Assembly: GCF_014649395.1 (NCBI RefSeq)
Contig: NZ_BMSY01000005.1
Span: 186,001 to 250,000, forward strand
Direction: 5' to 3'
Origin: Streptomyces aureoverticillatus
Lineage (GTDB): Bacteria; Actinomycetota; Actinomycetes; Streptomycetales; Streptomycetaceae
Length of the DNA: 64,000 nt
The translations under genes and the position numbers were made by a program. The notes beneath the pieces were generated by a model. It worked only from the letters and a program-made list of their open reading frames with translations, did not search any database and had not been told where the DNA came from. The stretch's first letter is position 1. Every line of letters begins with the position of its first letter. Of this stretch, positions 28,043 through 35,892 are shown in pieces.

Positions 28043-28065
28043 ACCGTACGACCCCGCACTGACAA
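28043..28065 (-). promoter_or_regulatory. uvrB RecA-independent DNA-damage promoter, leaderless
   Basis: Minus strand: TTGTCAGTG (28065-28057), 8-base spacer, TACGGT (28048-28043), then 7 bases to the ATG. It is an exact match to TTGTCRGTG-N8-TANNNT. The expected start site falls at or next to the A of the start codon. Confidence 0.85.
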
Positions 28066-28098
28066 CGCAGTCCCGCTCGCCCGTTCCCGCCGGCCGTC

Positions 28099-28989
28099 TC
28101 ACCACTTCTGCGGTGCCCGCGCCCCCGGCCTGCGGCGGCTCCTGCGGCCCGGACGCGGCGGGGCCCGGCGGGTCACGTGCGCGATCTGGTGGTCTCCGGA
28201 GCGGGGGACGGCGTACGTGGGGGTACGCGGGCGGGCGGCCGCGGCCTTCAGGTCGGCCTTGCCCATCATCATCAGCGGGTCGAACATCACGATGACGCCC
28301 GAGAGCAGCAGGAAGGCGAGCGGGCCGATCATGAGGGGGGCGAGGATCTCGGCGGAGGAGTCGCCGGGCGGGGCGGCGGCGGGGCCGTGCAGATGGACGG
28401 TGAGGGCGGCCATGCCGGTGTAGTGCATGCCGCTGACGGCGAGGCCCATGACGAGGCTGGCGCCGAGGCTCCACAGGAAGCCCCGGACCTGTCCGGCGGC
28501 CCACAGGGCGGCGATGGCGGCGACGACGGCGATCACCACGGAGGCGGCGACGGTCAGGGTGTTGTACCGGAGGGTGCCGCCAAGACGCATACCGGCCATC
28601 CCCAAGTAGTGCATCGACGCGATGCCGAGCCCGGTGATGGTGCCTCCGGTGAAGAGCGGCGTCCCTCTGGCACCCCGGTAGCCCACGATGAAGATGCCGA
28701 TGCCGACCATGACGACGGCGACGGCGAGGCTCGCGAAGGTCGTCGCTCGGTCGTAGTGGATCGGGGTCCCCTCGACGGTGAAGCCCATCATCGCGATGAA
28801 GTGCATGGTCCAGATGCCGGAGCCGATGGCGGCCGAGCCGAGGGCGAGCCAGCCGGGCCGCCAGGAGTGCGCGACAAGGAGCGATCTGGTGGTGCAGCGC
28901 AGGCCGAGCGCGCCGCCCAGGCAGGCCATCAGGTAGGCGACCACCGGGGTGACGAACCCGTAACTGAAGCCGTCGACCGTGCCCTCCAT
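28099..28989 (-). CDS. MHYT-domain integral membrane sensor
   Basis: MHYT domains are seven-helix membrane modules thought to bind a copper ion and sense a gas such as O2, CO or NO. The 296-residue protein has the three diagnostic repeats: MHFIAMMGF (about 65), MHYLGMAGM (about 129) and MHYTGMAAL (about 193). There is no attached GGDEF, EAL or kinase output domain, and the C-terminus is a basic Arg/Pro-rich tail. The ATG at 28987-28989 has GGAAGGG upstream. It sits upstream of uvrB on the same strand, but uvrB has its own promoter. Confidence 0.92.
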   Translation of the reverse strand: MEGTVDGFSYGFVTPVVAYLMACLGGALGLRCTTRSLLVAHSWRPGWLALGSAAIGSGIWTMHFIAMMGFTVEGTPIHYDRATTFASLAVAVVMVGIGIFIVGYRGARGTPLFTGGTITGLGIASMHYLGMAGMRLGGTLRYNTLTVAASVVIAVVAAIAALWAAGQVRGFLWSLGASLVMGLAVSGMHYTGMAALTVHLHGPAAAPPGDSSAEILAPLMIGPLAFLLLSGVIVMFDPLMMMGKADLKAAAARPRTPTYAVPRSGDHQIAHVTRRAPPRPGRRSRRRPGARAPQKW

Positions 28990-29171
28990 GAGCGGTAGCC
29001 CTTCCGCCTGTCGTACCTGGATGTTCCGGAACACCGCATCTGCCTCTGACCTACGGCCGGGTGACGGGCCGTGGGCTGAGGCGAGAGTAGGGCTCAGCCC
29101 TGAACGCTCGAACGATTTTCCGGCAAAGAGACACCGCATCCGCGCGCGGGGTCCCCACTTGGGTGGTTGGC

Positions 29172-29204
29172 GTTCAACGTGTGTCCATCCTGTACCTGTC
29201 CGTA
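29172..29204 (+). promoter_or_regulatory. Candidate PHO box upstream of the glycerophosphodiesterase
   Basis: Three 11-base units GTTCAACGTGT, GTCCATCCTGT and ACCTGTCCGTA lie in line, the first two close to the streptomycete PhoP direct repeat (GTTCACC plus 4). They start 91 bases before the GTG. Glycerophosphodiesterases of Streptomyces are known Pho-regulon members, which supports the call. Confidence 0.55.
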
Positions 29205-29262
29205 GTTGGCCGTGCACTGTCATTCTCGAGCAGACCGTGAGCTCACGACGCGAGGAGAACCC

Positions 29263-30177
29263 GTGTACGCACGCGCCGCCGCTGCCACGACCGCCGCTCT
29301 TCTGGGAGCAGGCGCATTCGTCGCCCTCCCTTCCACCGCCGCCGCGCAGACCCCGGCCGACGCACGTGTCGCGCACACGTCCGACACACGACTCGTACAC
29401 AAGGACCCGACGGTCGTGGCGCACCGCGGGGCCTCCGCCTACGCGCCCGAGAACACCCTCGCCGCGATCGACAAGGCCGCCTGGATGGGCTTCCGCTGGG
29501 TCGAGAACGACGTCCAGCGCACCAAGGACGGCGTACTCGTCATCGTCCACGACGACAACCTGAAGCGGACGACGAACGTCGAGGAGGTCTTCCCCGACCG
29601 CGCCCCGTGGAAGGTGAAGGACTTCACCGCCGCGGAGATCGCCAAGCTGGACGCCGGAAGCTGGTTCGGGGAGAAGTACAAGGGCGCGCGCGTGCCGACG
29701 CTCACGCAGTACATGAACCGCGTCTCGCGCAACCATCAGAGCCTGGTCCTGGAGATCAAGAAGCCGGAGCTGTACCCCGGGATCGAGAAGGACACCCTGC
29801 GCGTGCTGCGCAAGACGGGCTGGCTCGACCACCACCACGTGAAGAGCAAGCTGGTCGTCCAGAGCTTCAGCGCGGACACCGTCAAGAAGGTGCACGCCCT
29901 GCGGCCCGACATCAAGACCGGGTTCCTGGGCACGCCCGCGGCCGCCGACCTGCCGACGTACGCCAAGTTCTCGGACCAGATCAACTCGACGCACACGTCC
30001 ATCTCCGCCGACTACGTCTCCGCGATCCACCGGCTCAAGGGCGCGCACGGCAAGCGCCTGGAGATCTTCACCTGGACCGTGGACGAAGCGGCCGCCGCGC
30101 AGCGGGTCGCGGGCTTCGGCGTGGACGGCATCATCACCAACAAGCCGGACGTCGTGCGCCAGGCGCTCAGGGACTGA
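29263..30177 (+). CDS. Secreted glycerophosphodiester phosphodiesterase
   Basis: This enzyme releases glycerol-3-phosphate from deacylated phospholipids or teichoic-acid-type polymers outside the cell. The GTG at 29263 follows GAGGAGAACC. The signal peptide covers about 1-29 (ending AAAQ). The TIM-barrel GDPD domain shows AHRGASAYAPENTLAAI (about 52-68, catalytic histidine), VENDVQRTKDGVLVIVHDDNLKRTT (about 80-105) and the final ITNKPD motif. The 304-residue length is normal. Three candidate PhoP units lie upstream and a strong hairpin terminator lies downstream. Confidence 0.93.
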   Translation: MYARAAAATTAALLGAGAFVALPSTAAAQTPADARVAHTSDTRLVHKDPTVVAHRGASAYAPENTLAAIDKAAWMGFRWVENDVQRTKDGVLVIVHDDNLKRTTNVEEVFPDRAPWKVKDFTAAEIAKLDAGSWFGEKYKGARVPTLTQYMNRVSRNHQSLVLEIKKPELYPGIEKDTLRVLRKTGWLDHHHVKSKLVVQSFSADTVKKVHALRPDIKTGFLGTPAAADLPTYAKFSDQINSTHTSISADYVSAIHRLKGAHGKRLEIFTWTVDEAAAAQRVAGFGVDGIITNKPDVVRQALRD

Positions 30178-30241
30178 CCGGACCTCGTGCGATAGGTGCT
30201 CAGGGACTGAGCCGTGTCGGCGGCGCCTCGCGCCGCCTCCG

Positions 30242-30272
30242 ACGCCGTGGGGCGGCCGCCGCCCCACGGCGT
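30242..30272 (+). terminator. 15-bp hairpin after the glycerophosphodiesterase
   Basis: ACGCCGTGGGGCGGC-C-GCCGCCCCACGGCGT is perfectly self-complementary. It starts 65 bases after the stop, and its last base is the first T of the ogt promoter -35 box at 30272, so terminator and promoter abut. Confidence 0.82.
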
Positions 30273-30294
30273 TGTCAGTGCCCGGCCGTAACGT
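30272..30294 (+). promoter_or_regulatory. ogt RecA-independent DNA-damage promoter, leaderless
   Basis: TTGTCAGTG (30272-30280), spacer CCCGGCCG, TAACGT (30289-30294), 7 bases, ATG at 30302. It is an exact match to the RecA-NDp/PafBC consensus with leaderless spacing. No ribosome site is present. Confidence 0.85.
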
Positions 30295-30301
30295 TGTCCG
30301 C

Positions 30302-30892
30302 ATGAACGCCATGGGGCACAACGAGCAGGAGCGGGACGGGCGCCAGGAGCAGGCCGCGCGGTCCGGCGCCGTGTGGGCCGTCGTCACCAGTGACATCGGC
30401 CCGCTGATGCTGGCCGCGACCGACGCGGGCCTGGTCACGGTCGTCTTCCACGCCACGGACGACGTGCGCGACAAGGCCCTGGAGCGCCTTGCCTCCCGCC
30501 TGGGCGCCGAGCCGGTCGAGGATCCCGCGTCACCGCTGCTCGCCGAGCCCATACGCCAGCTCAGGGCGTACTTCGCGGGCGAGCGCCGCGACTTCGAGCT
30601 GCCGCTGGACTGGTCGCTGATCTCCGGCTTCAACCGCCAGGTGCTGCGCGAACTGGCCACGGGCGTGCCGTACGGCACGGTGGTGGGTTACGGAGACCTG
30701 GCCCACCGCGTGGGCCAGCCCGGCGCGGCCCAGGCGGTCGGCATGGCGATGGGCGCGAACCCACTGCCGGTCGTGGTGCCGTGCCACCGGGTGGTGGAGA
30801 GCGACGGCGGCATCGGCGGTTTCGGCGGCGGCCTGGAGACGAAGCGGCAACTGCTCGCGCTGGAGGGGGTGCTGCCCGAGCCGCTGTTCTGA
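30302..30892 (+). CDS. ogt: Methylated-DNA-protein cysteine S-methyltransferase
   Basis: This suicide repair protein moves alkyl groups from O6-alkylguanine to its own cysteine. The 196-residue product has the active-site PCHRVV (cysteine about residue 160), the arginine-finger helix region SGFNRQVLRELATGVPYGTVVGYGDLA (about 102-128) and the RNase H-like N-terminal domain. The start at the ATG 30302 is set by the leaderless damage promoter. A second ATG three codons later is possible. Ogt and AGT names are both used. I cannot separate them by sequence. Confidence 0.94.
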   Translation: MNAMGHNEQERDGRQEQAARSGAVWAVVTSDIGPLMLAATDAGLVTVVFHATDDVRDKALERLASRLGAEPVEDPASPLLAEPIRQLRAYFAGERRDFELPLDWSLISGFNRQVLRELATGVPYGTVVGYGDLAHRVGQPGAAQAVGMAMGANPLPVVVPCHRVVESDGGIGGFGGGLETKRQLLALEGVLPEPLF

Positions 30893-30906
30893 GGGCTCCG
30901 GGGCCC

Positions 30907-31041
30907 GCCCGAGCTGGTCGCGGGCGGCGGGGAGCCATGCCATGCCGGCGGGCCCGAGCTGCGCGCGGGCGGCGGGGAGCCACGCCATGTCGGCGTGCCC
31001 GAGCGGTGCGCGGGCGGCGAGGAGCCAGGCCATGTCGGCGT
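30907..31041. repeat. Three 45-bp tandem repeats between ogt and the MFS gene
   Basis: Units begin at 30907, 30952 and 30997 with a few substitutions each (GCCCGAGCNGNGCGCGGGCG core). The 45-base period is 15 codons. On the minus strand it reads as three 15-residue steps of the RRHGLAPRRPRTARA type. No start with a ribosome site is seen, so I call it a repeat and not a gene. Confidence 0.85.
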
Positions 31042-31057
31042 GACGGCATGGCCTGGC
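31024..31057 (+). terminator. Hairpin at the end of the 45-bp repeat array
   Basis: GCCAGGCCATG (31024-31034) and its exact complement (31047-31057) flank a 12-base loop at the right end of the array, before the MFS gene. It may end the ogt transcript. Confidence 0.45.
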
Positions 31058-31151
31058 ACACTTCGCGCGTGGACATACCCCCCTCGCCCCCGCCCGCAGC
31101 CGCGTCGACGCCCGCAGCCCCTGCGCCCGCACGGCGCCCGCGCGGAACGCG

Positions 31152-32444
31152 ATGTCCACGATGAGCGCGACCGAGCCCGCGGTCGTCGCGCCCGTCACGG
31201 CCGGGGAACTGCCCGCGCTGCGCCGCCGGATCACCGCGATACTCGTCGCGAGCCAGATACTCGGCGGGCTGGGCGTGGCCACCGGCATCGCGCTGGCCGC
31301 CGTCCTGGCGAAGGAGGTCAGCGGCACGGAGTCGCTGTCCGGGCTCGCGCCCACCGCCACCGTCGCCGGGACGGCGCTCCTGTCGGTGCCGCTGGCGGCG
31401 CTGATGACGGCGCGCGGCCGACGCCCCGGTCTCGTACTGGCGTATCTGATCGGCGCGTTGGGCGCGGCCGTCGTGGTCCTGGCCGCGGCCGTCGGGAGCT
31501 TCCCGCTGCTCCTGGTGGGCATGGCCGGGTTCGGCGCGGCGTCGTCGGCCAATCTGCAGGCGCGGTTCGCGGCGGCCGACCTGGCCGAGCCGGGAGCCAG
31601 GGCGCGCGCGATCTCCAACGTCGTGTGGGCCACGACGATCGGCGCGGTCCTCGGCCCCAACATCGCGGCGCCCGCGGGCCGCAGCGTCTCGGGGCTCGGG
31701 ATCCCGGAGGCGTCGGGGCCCTTCGTGTGGGCGGCCGGGGTCTTCCTGATCTCGGCGCTCGTCGTGGGGGTGCTGCTGCGCCCCGACCCGCTGCTCACCG
31801 CCCGCGCCCTCGAACCCGCCGATGAGCAGACGGCCGCGAGCCGTTCGCTGCGGGCAGGAATCGCCGCGGTGGCCGCCTCGCGGCGAGCGCGGCTCGCGCT
31901 GGTGACGGTCGCCATCGCGCACACCGCCATGGTGTCGATCATGTCGATGACCCCGGTCGACCTCGGCCACCATGGGGCGAGCATCGACCTGATCGGCCTG
32001 GTCATCAGCGGCCACATCGCGGGCATGTACGCGTTCTCGCCGGTGATGGGGCGGCTCGCGGACCGGCTCGGGCGGCTCGCCGTCATCGCCCTGTCCGTGG
32101 GCCTGCTCGGCTTCGCGGCGCTGCTCGCGGGCACGGCAGGGGGCAACCACGGGCAGACCGCGGCGGGCCTGTTCGTGCTCGGCCTCGGCTGGTCGGCGGC
32201 GCTCGTGTCCGGGTCCGCGCTGCTCACGGACGCCGTGCCGCAGGCCGCGCGCGCCGCCGCCCAGGGCCTCTCGGACCTGACCATGAACACGGCGGCGGGC
32301 GTCGGCGGCGCGGTCGCGGGCCTGGTGGTGGCGCGGGCGAGCTACGGCTGGCTCAACCTGATCGCGGCGCTCCTGCTGCTGCCGCTGGCCGGGCTCGCCC
32401 TGTTCACACGTACGCCCAAGGACCCCTCGGCGAAACAGGCGTAG
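31152..32444 (+). CDS. MFS efflux-type transporter
   Basis: The 430-residue major-facilitator protein has about 12 membrane spans and the loop 2-3 motif in LMTARGRRPGL (about 79-89). Its 14-residue cytoplasmic N-terminus and the TIGAVLGPN segment in helix 5 (motif C-like, about 173-181) point to the drug/proton antiporter group. The substrate is unknown. Two in-frame ATGs (31152 and 31161) are possible. No convincing ribosome site is seen and the region before is Pro/Ala-rich coding-like text in another frame. It is followed by a convergent cupin gene 8 bases away. Confidence 0.87.
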   Translation: MSTMSATEPAVVAPVTAGELPALRRRITAILVASQILGGLGVATGIALAAVLAKEVSGTESLSGLAPTATVAGTALLSVPLAALMTARGRRPGLVLAYLIGALGAAVVVLAAAVGSFPLLLVGMAGFGAASSANLQARFAAADLAEPGARARAISNVVWATTIGAVLGPNIAAPAGRSVSGLGIPEASGPFVWAAGVFLISALVVGVLLRPDPLLTARALEPADEQTAASRSLRAGIAAVAASRRARLALVTVAIAHTAMVSIMSMTPVDLGHHGASIDLIGLVISGHIAGMYAFSPVMGRLADRLGRLAVIALSVGLLGFAALLAGTAGGNHGQTAAGLFVLGLGWSAALVSGSALLTDAVPQAARAAAQGLSDLTMNTAAGVGGAVAGLVVARASYGWLNLIAALLLLPLAGLALFTRTPKDPSAKQA

Positions 32445-32452
32445 CGGCCTGC

Positions 32453-32821
32453 TCAGCCGCCGAGCGTGATGTGGTACGCCTTGCGCAGCGTCTCGTGCAC
32501 GGTCCACGTCGTCCGGTCGCCCTCGCGCAGGACGGCCGCGTCGCCGGGGCCGATCTCCAGGACCTCGCCGCCCTCCACCTCGACGGTGGCGCGGCCGCTG
32601 ACGACCACGAAGAGCTCGTTGGCCTCGGTGTCGGTCACCACACCCGGGGTGATCTGCCAGATGCCGCGCAGCTGCTTGCCGTCGGCGGACTCCCACAGGA
32701 CCTTGCCGGTGACGACGGGCGCTCCGGAGACGATCTGTGCCGGGTCGAGGGGCTCCTCCTCCAGCTCGACATCCAAAATGTGCACGGCAAAAGAGGCGGC
32801 GTTCTGATCTTTCGTGGTCAT
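32453..32821 (-). CDS. Small cupin-domain protein
   Basis: The 122-residue product is a single cupin of the DUF861/EutQ-like type. Strand motifs are LRGIWQITPGVVTDTEANELFVVVSGRATVEVEGGEVLEIGPGDAAVLREGD (about 50-103). In this subgroup the metal-binding histidines are largely replaced (glutamate in EANELF), so a classic metal site is uncertain. The final YHITLGG is typical of the family. Substrate and partner are unknown. It is convergent with the MFS gene. Confidence 0.85.
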   Translation of the reverse strand: MTTKDQNAASFAVHILDVELEEEPLDPAQIVSGAPVVTGKVLWESADGKQLRGIWQITPGVVTDTEANELFVVVSGRATVEVEGGEVLEIGPGDAAVLREGDRTTWTVHETLRKAYHITLGG

Positions 32822-32994
32822 GGCCGGTCACCTTAATGGGTCTGCCGTTTGACGGGTCCGGCGTCTCACGCCGCCCGCTGGGTCTGCCGTCGCGCCCTGC
32901 CCCAAGGGTTTGCCGTCAGGCCCCGCCTGACGGGTTTGCCGCCGCGCCGCGCCCGCCAGGGATGAAGGAAGACCCGACTGGCAGGAGGCAGACC

Positions 32995-33900
32995 GTGTTG
33001 GTGGTGTCCGACGAGGTACAGGCGGCTCTCGCGCGGCGGCGGCCGGTCGTGGCCCTGGAGTCCACGATCATCGCGCACGGCCTGCCGCGCCCGCGCAACC
33101 TGCGGGTGGCGCTCGAACTCGAAGCGGCCGTACGCGACGAGGGCGCCGTGCCCGCGACGATCGCCGTCCTGGACGGGCGCCCCCATGTCGGCCTCGGCAA
33201 GGAGCAGTTGGAGCGGGTCGCCGGGGAGGACGGCATCCGCAAGCTGGGCCACCGGGACCTGCCGCTCGCCGTCGCGGCGGGCGCGAGCGGGGCGACTACG
33301 GTGTCGGCGACGGCGCTGCTCGCCGCCCGCGCGGGCCTGCGGGTGTTCGCCACGGGCGGGCTCGGCGGGGTGCACCGGGAGTGGACACTCACTCAGGACG
33401 AGTCGGCCGACCTGGGGCTGCTCGCCCGCACCCGGATCACGGTGGTGTGCGCGGGCGTGAAGTCCATCCTGGACGTGGCGGCGACACTGCAGCGCCTGGA
33501 GACGCTGGGCGTGGCGGTGGCGGGTTACGGGACGGCGCGCTTCCCCGGCTTCTACCTCTCCGACTCCGGGCACGACGTGGACTGGACGCTGCGTACGCCG
33601 GACGAGGTCGCCGCCGTCATGCGCGCGCAGGACGCGCTGGCCGGACCGGACTCGGCGCTCGTCGTGGCCAACCCGGTGCCCGAGGCCGAGCAGCTGGAAC
33701 CAGCCCTCCACGCGCGCGTGCTCGATGAAGCCCTGCGGGAGTGCGCCGCGCGCGGCGTGACCGGCCAGGCGGTGACGCCCTTCCTCCTCGACCACCTGAT
33801 GCGGCACACCGAAGGGGCGTCCCTGGAGGCCAATCTCGCCGCGGTGCGCGGGAACGTACGGCTCGCGGCGCGGATCGCGACGGCGTGGGCGCGGGCGTGA
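32995..33900 (+). CDS. psuG: Pseudouridine-5'-phosphate glycosidase
   Basis: PsuG splits pseudouridine 5'-phosphate into uracil and ribose 5-phosphate, the C-C bond cleavage step of pseudouridine breakdown. The 301-residue product matches the family over its length: ALESTIIAHGLPRPRN (about 19-34), KLGHRDLPLAVAAGASGATTVSAT (about 83-106, catalytic lysine and metal site), FATGGLGGVHR, and GYGTARFPGFYLSDSG. The GTG at 32995 follows AGGAGG at optimal spacing. Its stop overlaps the start of a PfkB kinase as GTGA, giving the standard psuG-psuK pair. Confidence 0.95.
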   Translation: MLVVSDEVQAALARRRPVVALESTIIAHGLPRPRNLRVALELEAAVRDEGAVPATIAVLDGRPHVGLGKEQLERVAGEDGIRKLGHRDLPLAVAAGASGATTVSATALLAARAGLRVFATGGLGGVHREWTLTQDESADLGLLARTRITVVCAGVKSILDVAATLQRLETLGVAVAGYGTARFPGFYLSDSGHDVDWTLRTPDEVAAVMRAQDALAGPDSALVVANPVPEAEQLEPALHARVLDEALRECAARGVTGQAVTPFLLDHLMRHTEGASLEANLAAVRGNVRLAARIATAWARA

Positions 33901-34982
33901 CGGCACCCGGCGAACCGCCGGACGCCGACGAGCCGTCAGGCTCCAGCAGACCACCGGACTGCAGCGAGCCATCAGACTCCGGTGAGACGTACCGGCCCCG
34001 AGCGGCCGCCTCCCCGCACGGCATCGCCGGCTCGCAGGGCTCCCCCGCCTCACCGCACCGCGCCGGCGCCCTGCTCGTCGTGGGTGACGTCGTCACCGAC
34101 ATCGTCGCCCGGCACCGCACACCCCTCGCGCCCGGCACCGACACGGCCGCCGCCATCCGTACCGTGCCGGGCGGCGCGGGCGCCAACGTCGCCTGCTGGG
34201 CGGCCCACTGGGGCTGCGCGGACGTACGTTTCCTGGGGCGGGCGGGCGCCGACGGCGCGGCGTGGCACGAGGAGTCGCTGCTGCGCGCTTCGGTACGCCC
34301 CCACATCGCCGTCGACCCCGACGCCCCCACGGGCACCGTGATCAGCCTGGTCGACGCGGCCGGGGCGGCGGCCGAGCGGACGTTCCTCACGGACAGCGGC
34401 GCGGCCCTGCGCCTCTCCCCCGCCGACTGGACGCCGGCGCTGCTCGACGGCGTGGACTGGCTCCATCTGTCCGGCTACCTGTTCTTCGCCGGGCCGAGCC
34501 GGGCGGCGGCGCGGGCGGCTCTCGCGTCGGCACGCGCGCGTGGGGTGACGGTGAGCGTGGACCCGGCGTCGGCGGGGTTCCTGGCCCGGCACGGCGTGGA
34601 CCGCTTCCTGGCGGCCGCGGCCGGCGTGGACGTGCTGCTGCCGAGCCGTGACGAGGCGGAGCTGCTCACGGGGCTGCGCGGGCCCGGGGACGCGGCGGCG
34701 GAGCTGAGCCGGAGGTTCGCCGAGGTCGTGGTCAAGCTGGGCGGCGACGGCGCGCTGGCCTCGCGGGACGGCGCGGTGCGGGTCCGGGAGCCGGCGGTGC
34801 GGGCCGACGCGCGGGACTCCACGGGGGCGGGCGACGCGTTCACCGGGGCGTTCGTCGCGTCGCGGATGGCGGGGGCGGGGCTGCGGGAGGCCGTGGCCGA
34901 GGGGTGCCGGGCGGGTGCCCTCGCGGTGGCCCGGGTGGGGGCCCGGCCGCCGACGCGGGCCCCGCTCCACGGGAAGACCTGA
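33897..34982 (+). CDS. psuK: PfkB-family kinase, probable pseudouridine kinase
   Basis: This ribokinase-family enzyme is expected to phosphorylate pseudouridine to feed PsuG. The GTG start overlaps the psuG stop (GTGA). The first 55 residues are a low-complexity Pro/Ser/Asp tail not found in typical PsuK, followed by the kinase proper: LLVVGDVVTDIVAR, VPGGAGANVACWAAHWG (first signature) and DSTGAGDAFTGAFVAS (second signature with catalytic aspartate, about 303-318). Length is 361 residues against about 310 for the family, the excess being the tail. Substrate assignment rests on the operon context. Confidence 0.87.
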   Translation: MTAPGEPPDADEPSGSSRPPDCSEPSDSGETYRPRAAASPHGIAGSQGSPASPHRAGALLVVGDVVTDIVARHRTPLAPGTDTAAAIRTVPGGAGANVACWAAHWGCADVRFLGRAGADGAAWHEESLLRASVRPHIAVDPDAPTGTVISLVDAAGAAAERTFLTDSGAALRLSPADWTPALLDGVDWLHLSGYLFFAGPSRAAARAALASARARGVTVSVDPASAGFLARHGVDRFLAAAAGVDVLLPSRDEAELLTGLRGPGDAAAELSRRFAEVVVKLGGDGALASRDGAVRVREPAVRADARDSTGAGDAFTGAFVASRMAGAGLREAVAEGCRAGALAVARVGARPPTRAPLHGKT

Positions 34983-34995
34983 GGGTCTGGTGCCG

Positions 34996-35793
34996 TCAGG
35001 GCTTGCGGGCCCAGGCCGAGACCAGCGGGGCCGTGGCCGGGTCGACGGCGCGCTCGGCGACGTGGGCGAGGTGCCGCTCGATGTCGTCGTGCGAGGCGAG
35101 GCCCGCGGCGACCAGGTCCGCGCGGACCTGCTCGACGGTGGCGGTCTCCAGGGCCGCGCAGGCCGGGGAGACGAGCGGGAAGTACGCGTCGGCCTCCACC
35201 TGGCGCAGCCCCGCCGTGCGCAGCAGCCGGGGCAGCGCGCGGCCGTACGCGAGGTCGGCGCCGCGTTCGGCGAGCAGCGCGCGCACGCCGTTCCGCAGCC
35301 GGTTCGCCAGTTCCTGCTCGGGGCCGTACTCGTCGGGGCAGGCCAGCGGCTGCAGCGCCGGGTCGGCCTCCTCCACCAGGAGCCGGCCGCCGGGGCGCAG
35401 CGCCTTGATCATGGAGTGCAGCGCCCGCTCGGGGTCCGGGGCGTGGGTGAGCACGAGGCGGGCGTGCACGAGGTCGAACGCCTCGGTGGGCGGCGCGTCG
35501 GCCGCCACGTCGTGGGTGCGTACCTGGACGGGCGGGCGCGCGGCCTGCGTCAGCGGTGCCGTGTCGGTGGCGGTGGCGAGCACGCGCCCGGTGGGTCCGA
35601 CCCGCTTGGCGAGCCAGGACACCACGGACGTGCTGCCTGCGCCGACCTCCCAGCAGCGCCAGCCGGGCCCGATGCCGAGCCGTTCGATGTGCCGGAAGGT
35701 GGTGGGGTCGAAGAGGGCGGCGAAGGCGGCGAAGCGGGGCGCCGCCGCCACGCCGGGTCGGCTGTCGAGGAGATAACCGTCGGTTCGCGTCAT
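34996..35793 (-). CDS. SAM-dependent class I methyltransferase
   Basis: The 265-residue enzyme has a Rossmann methyltransferase fold: motif I CWEVGAGSTSVV (about 46-57), the acidic end of strand 2 near VLATATD, motif post-II DVAADAP, and ALRPGGRLLVEEADP (about 129-143). The substrate is unknown. The ATG at 35793 is chosen because the longer frame upstream crosses into the 224-bp mobile element. There is no clear ribosome site. TAATGAT lies a few bases upstream and may be a leaderless -10. It is convergent with psuK. Confidence 0.85.
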   Translation of the reverse strand: MTRTDGYLLDSRPGVAAAPRFAAFAALFDPTTFRHIERLGIGPGWRCWEVGAGSTSVVSWLAKRVGPTGRVLATATDTAPLTQAARPPVQVRTHDVAADAPPTEAFDLVHARLVLTHAPDPERALHSMIKALRPGGRLLVEEADPALQPLACPDEYGPEQELANRLRNGVRALLAERGADLAYGRALPRLLRTAGLRQVEADAYFPLVSPACAALETATVEQVRADLVAAGLASHDDIERHLAHVAERAVDPATAPLVSAWARKP

Positions 35794-35892
35794 GTGGCGA
35801 TCATTACAGTTCCGGAGCGGAGTCCTCCGTTCCCACAGGCCCCGTCGTGGTGTCGGACCGGACTGGCAGACTTGCTCATCAAGTCCAGCGCA

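Noticed and set aside
30907..31041. CRISPR array
   Set aside because: The units are 45-bp tandem repeats without unique spacers, and no cas genes are present.
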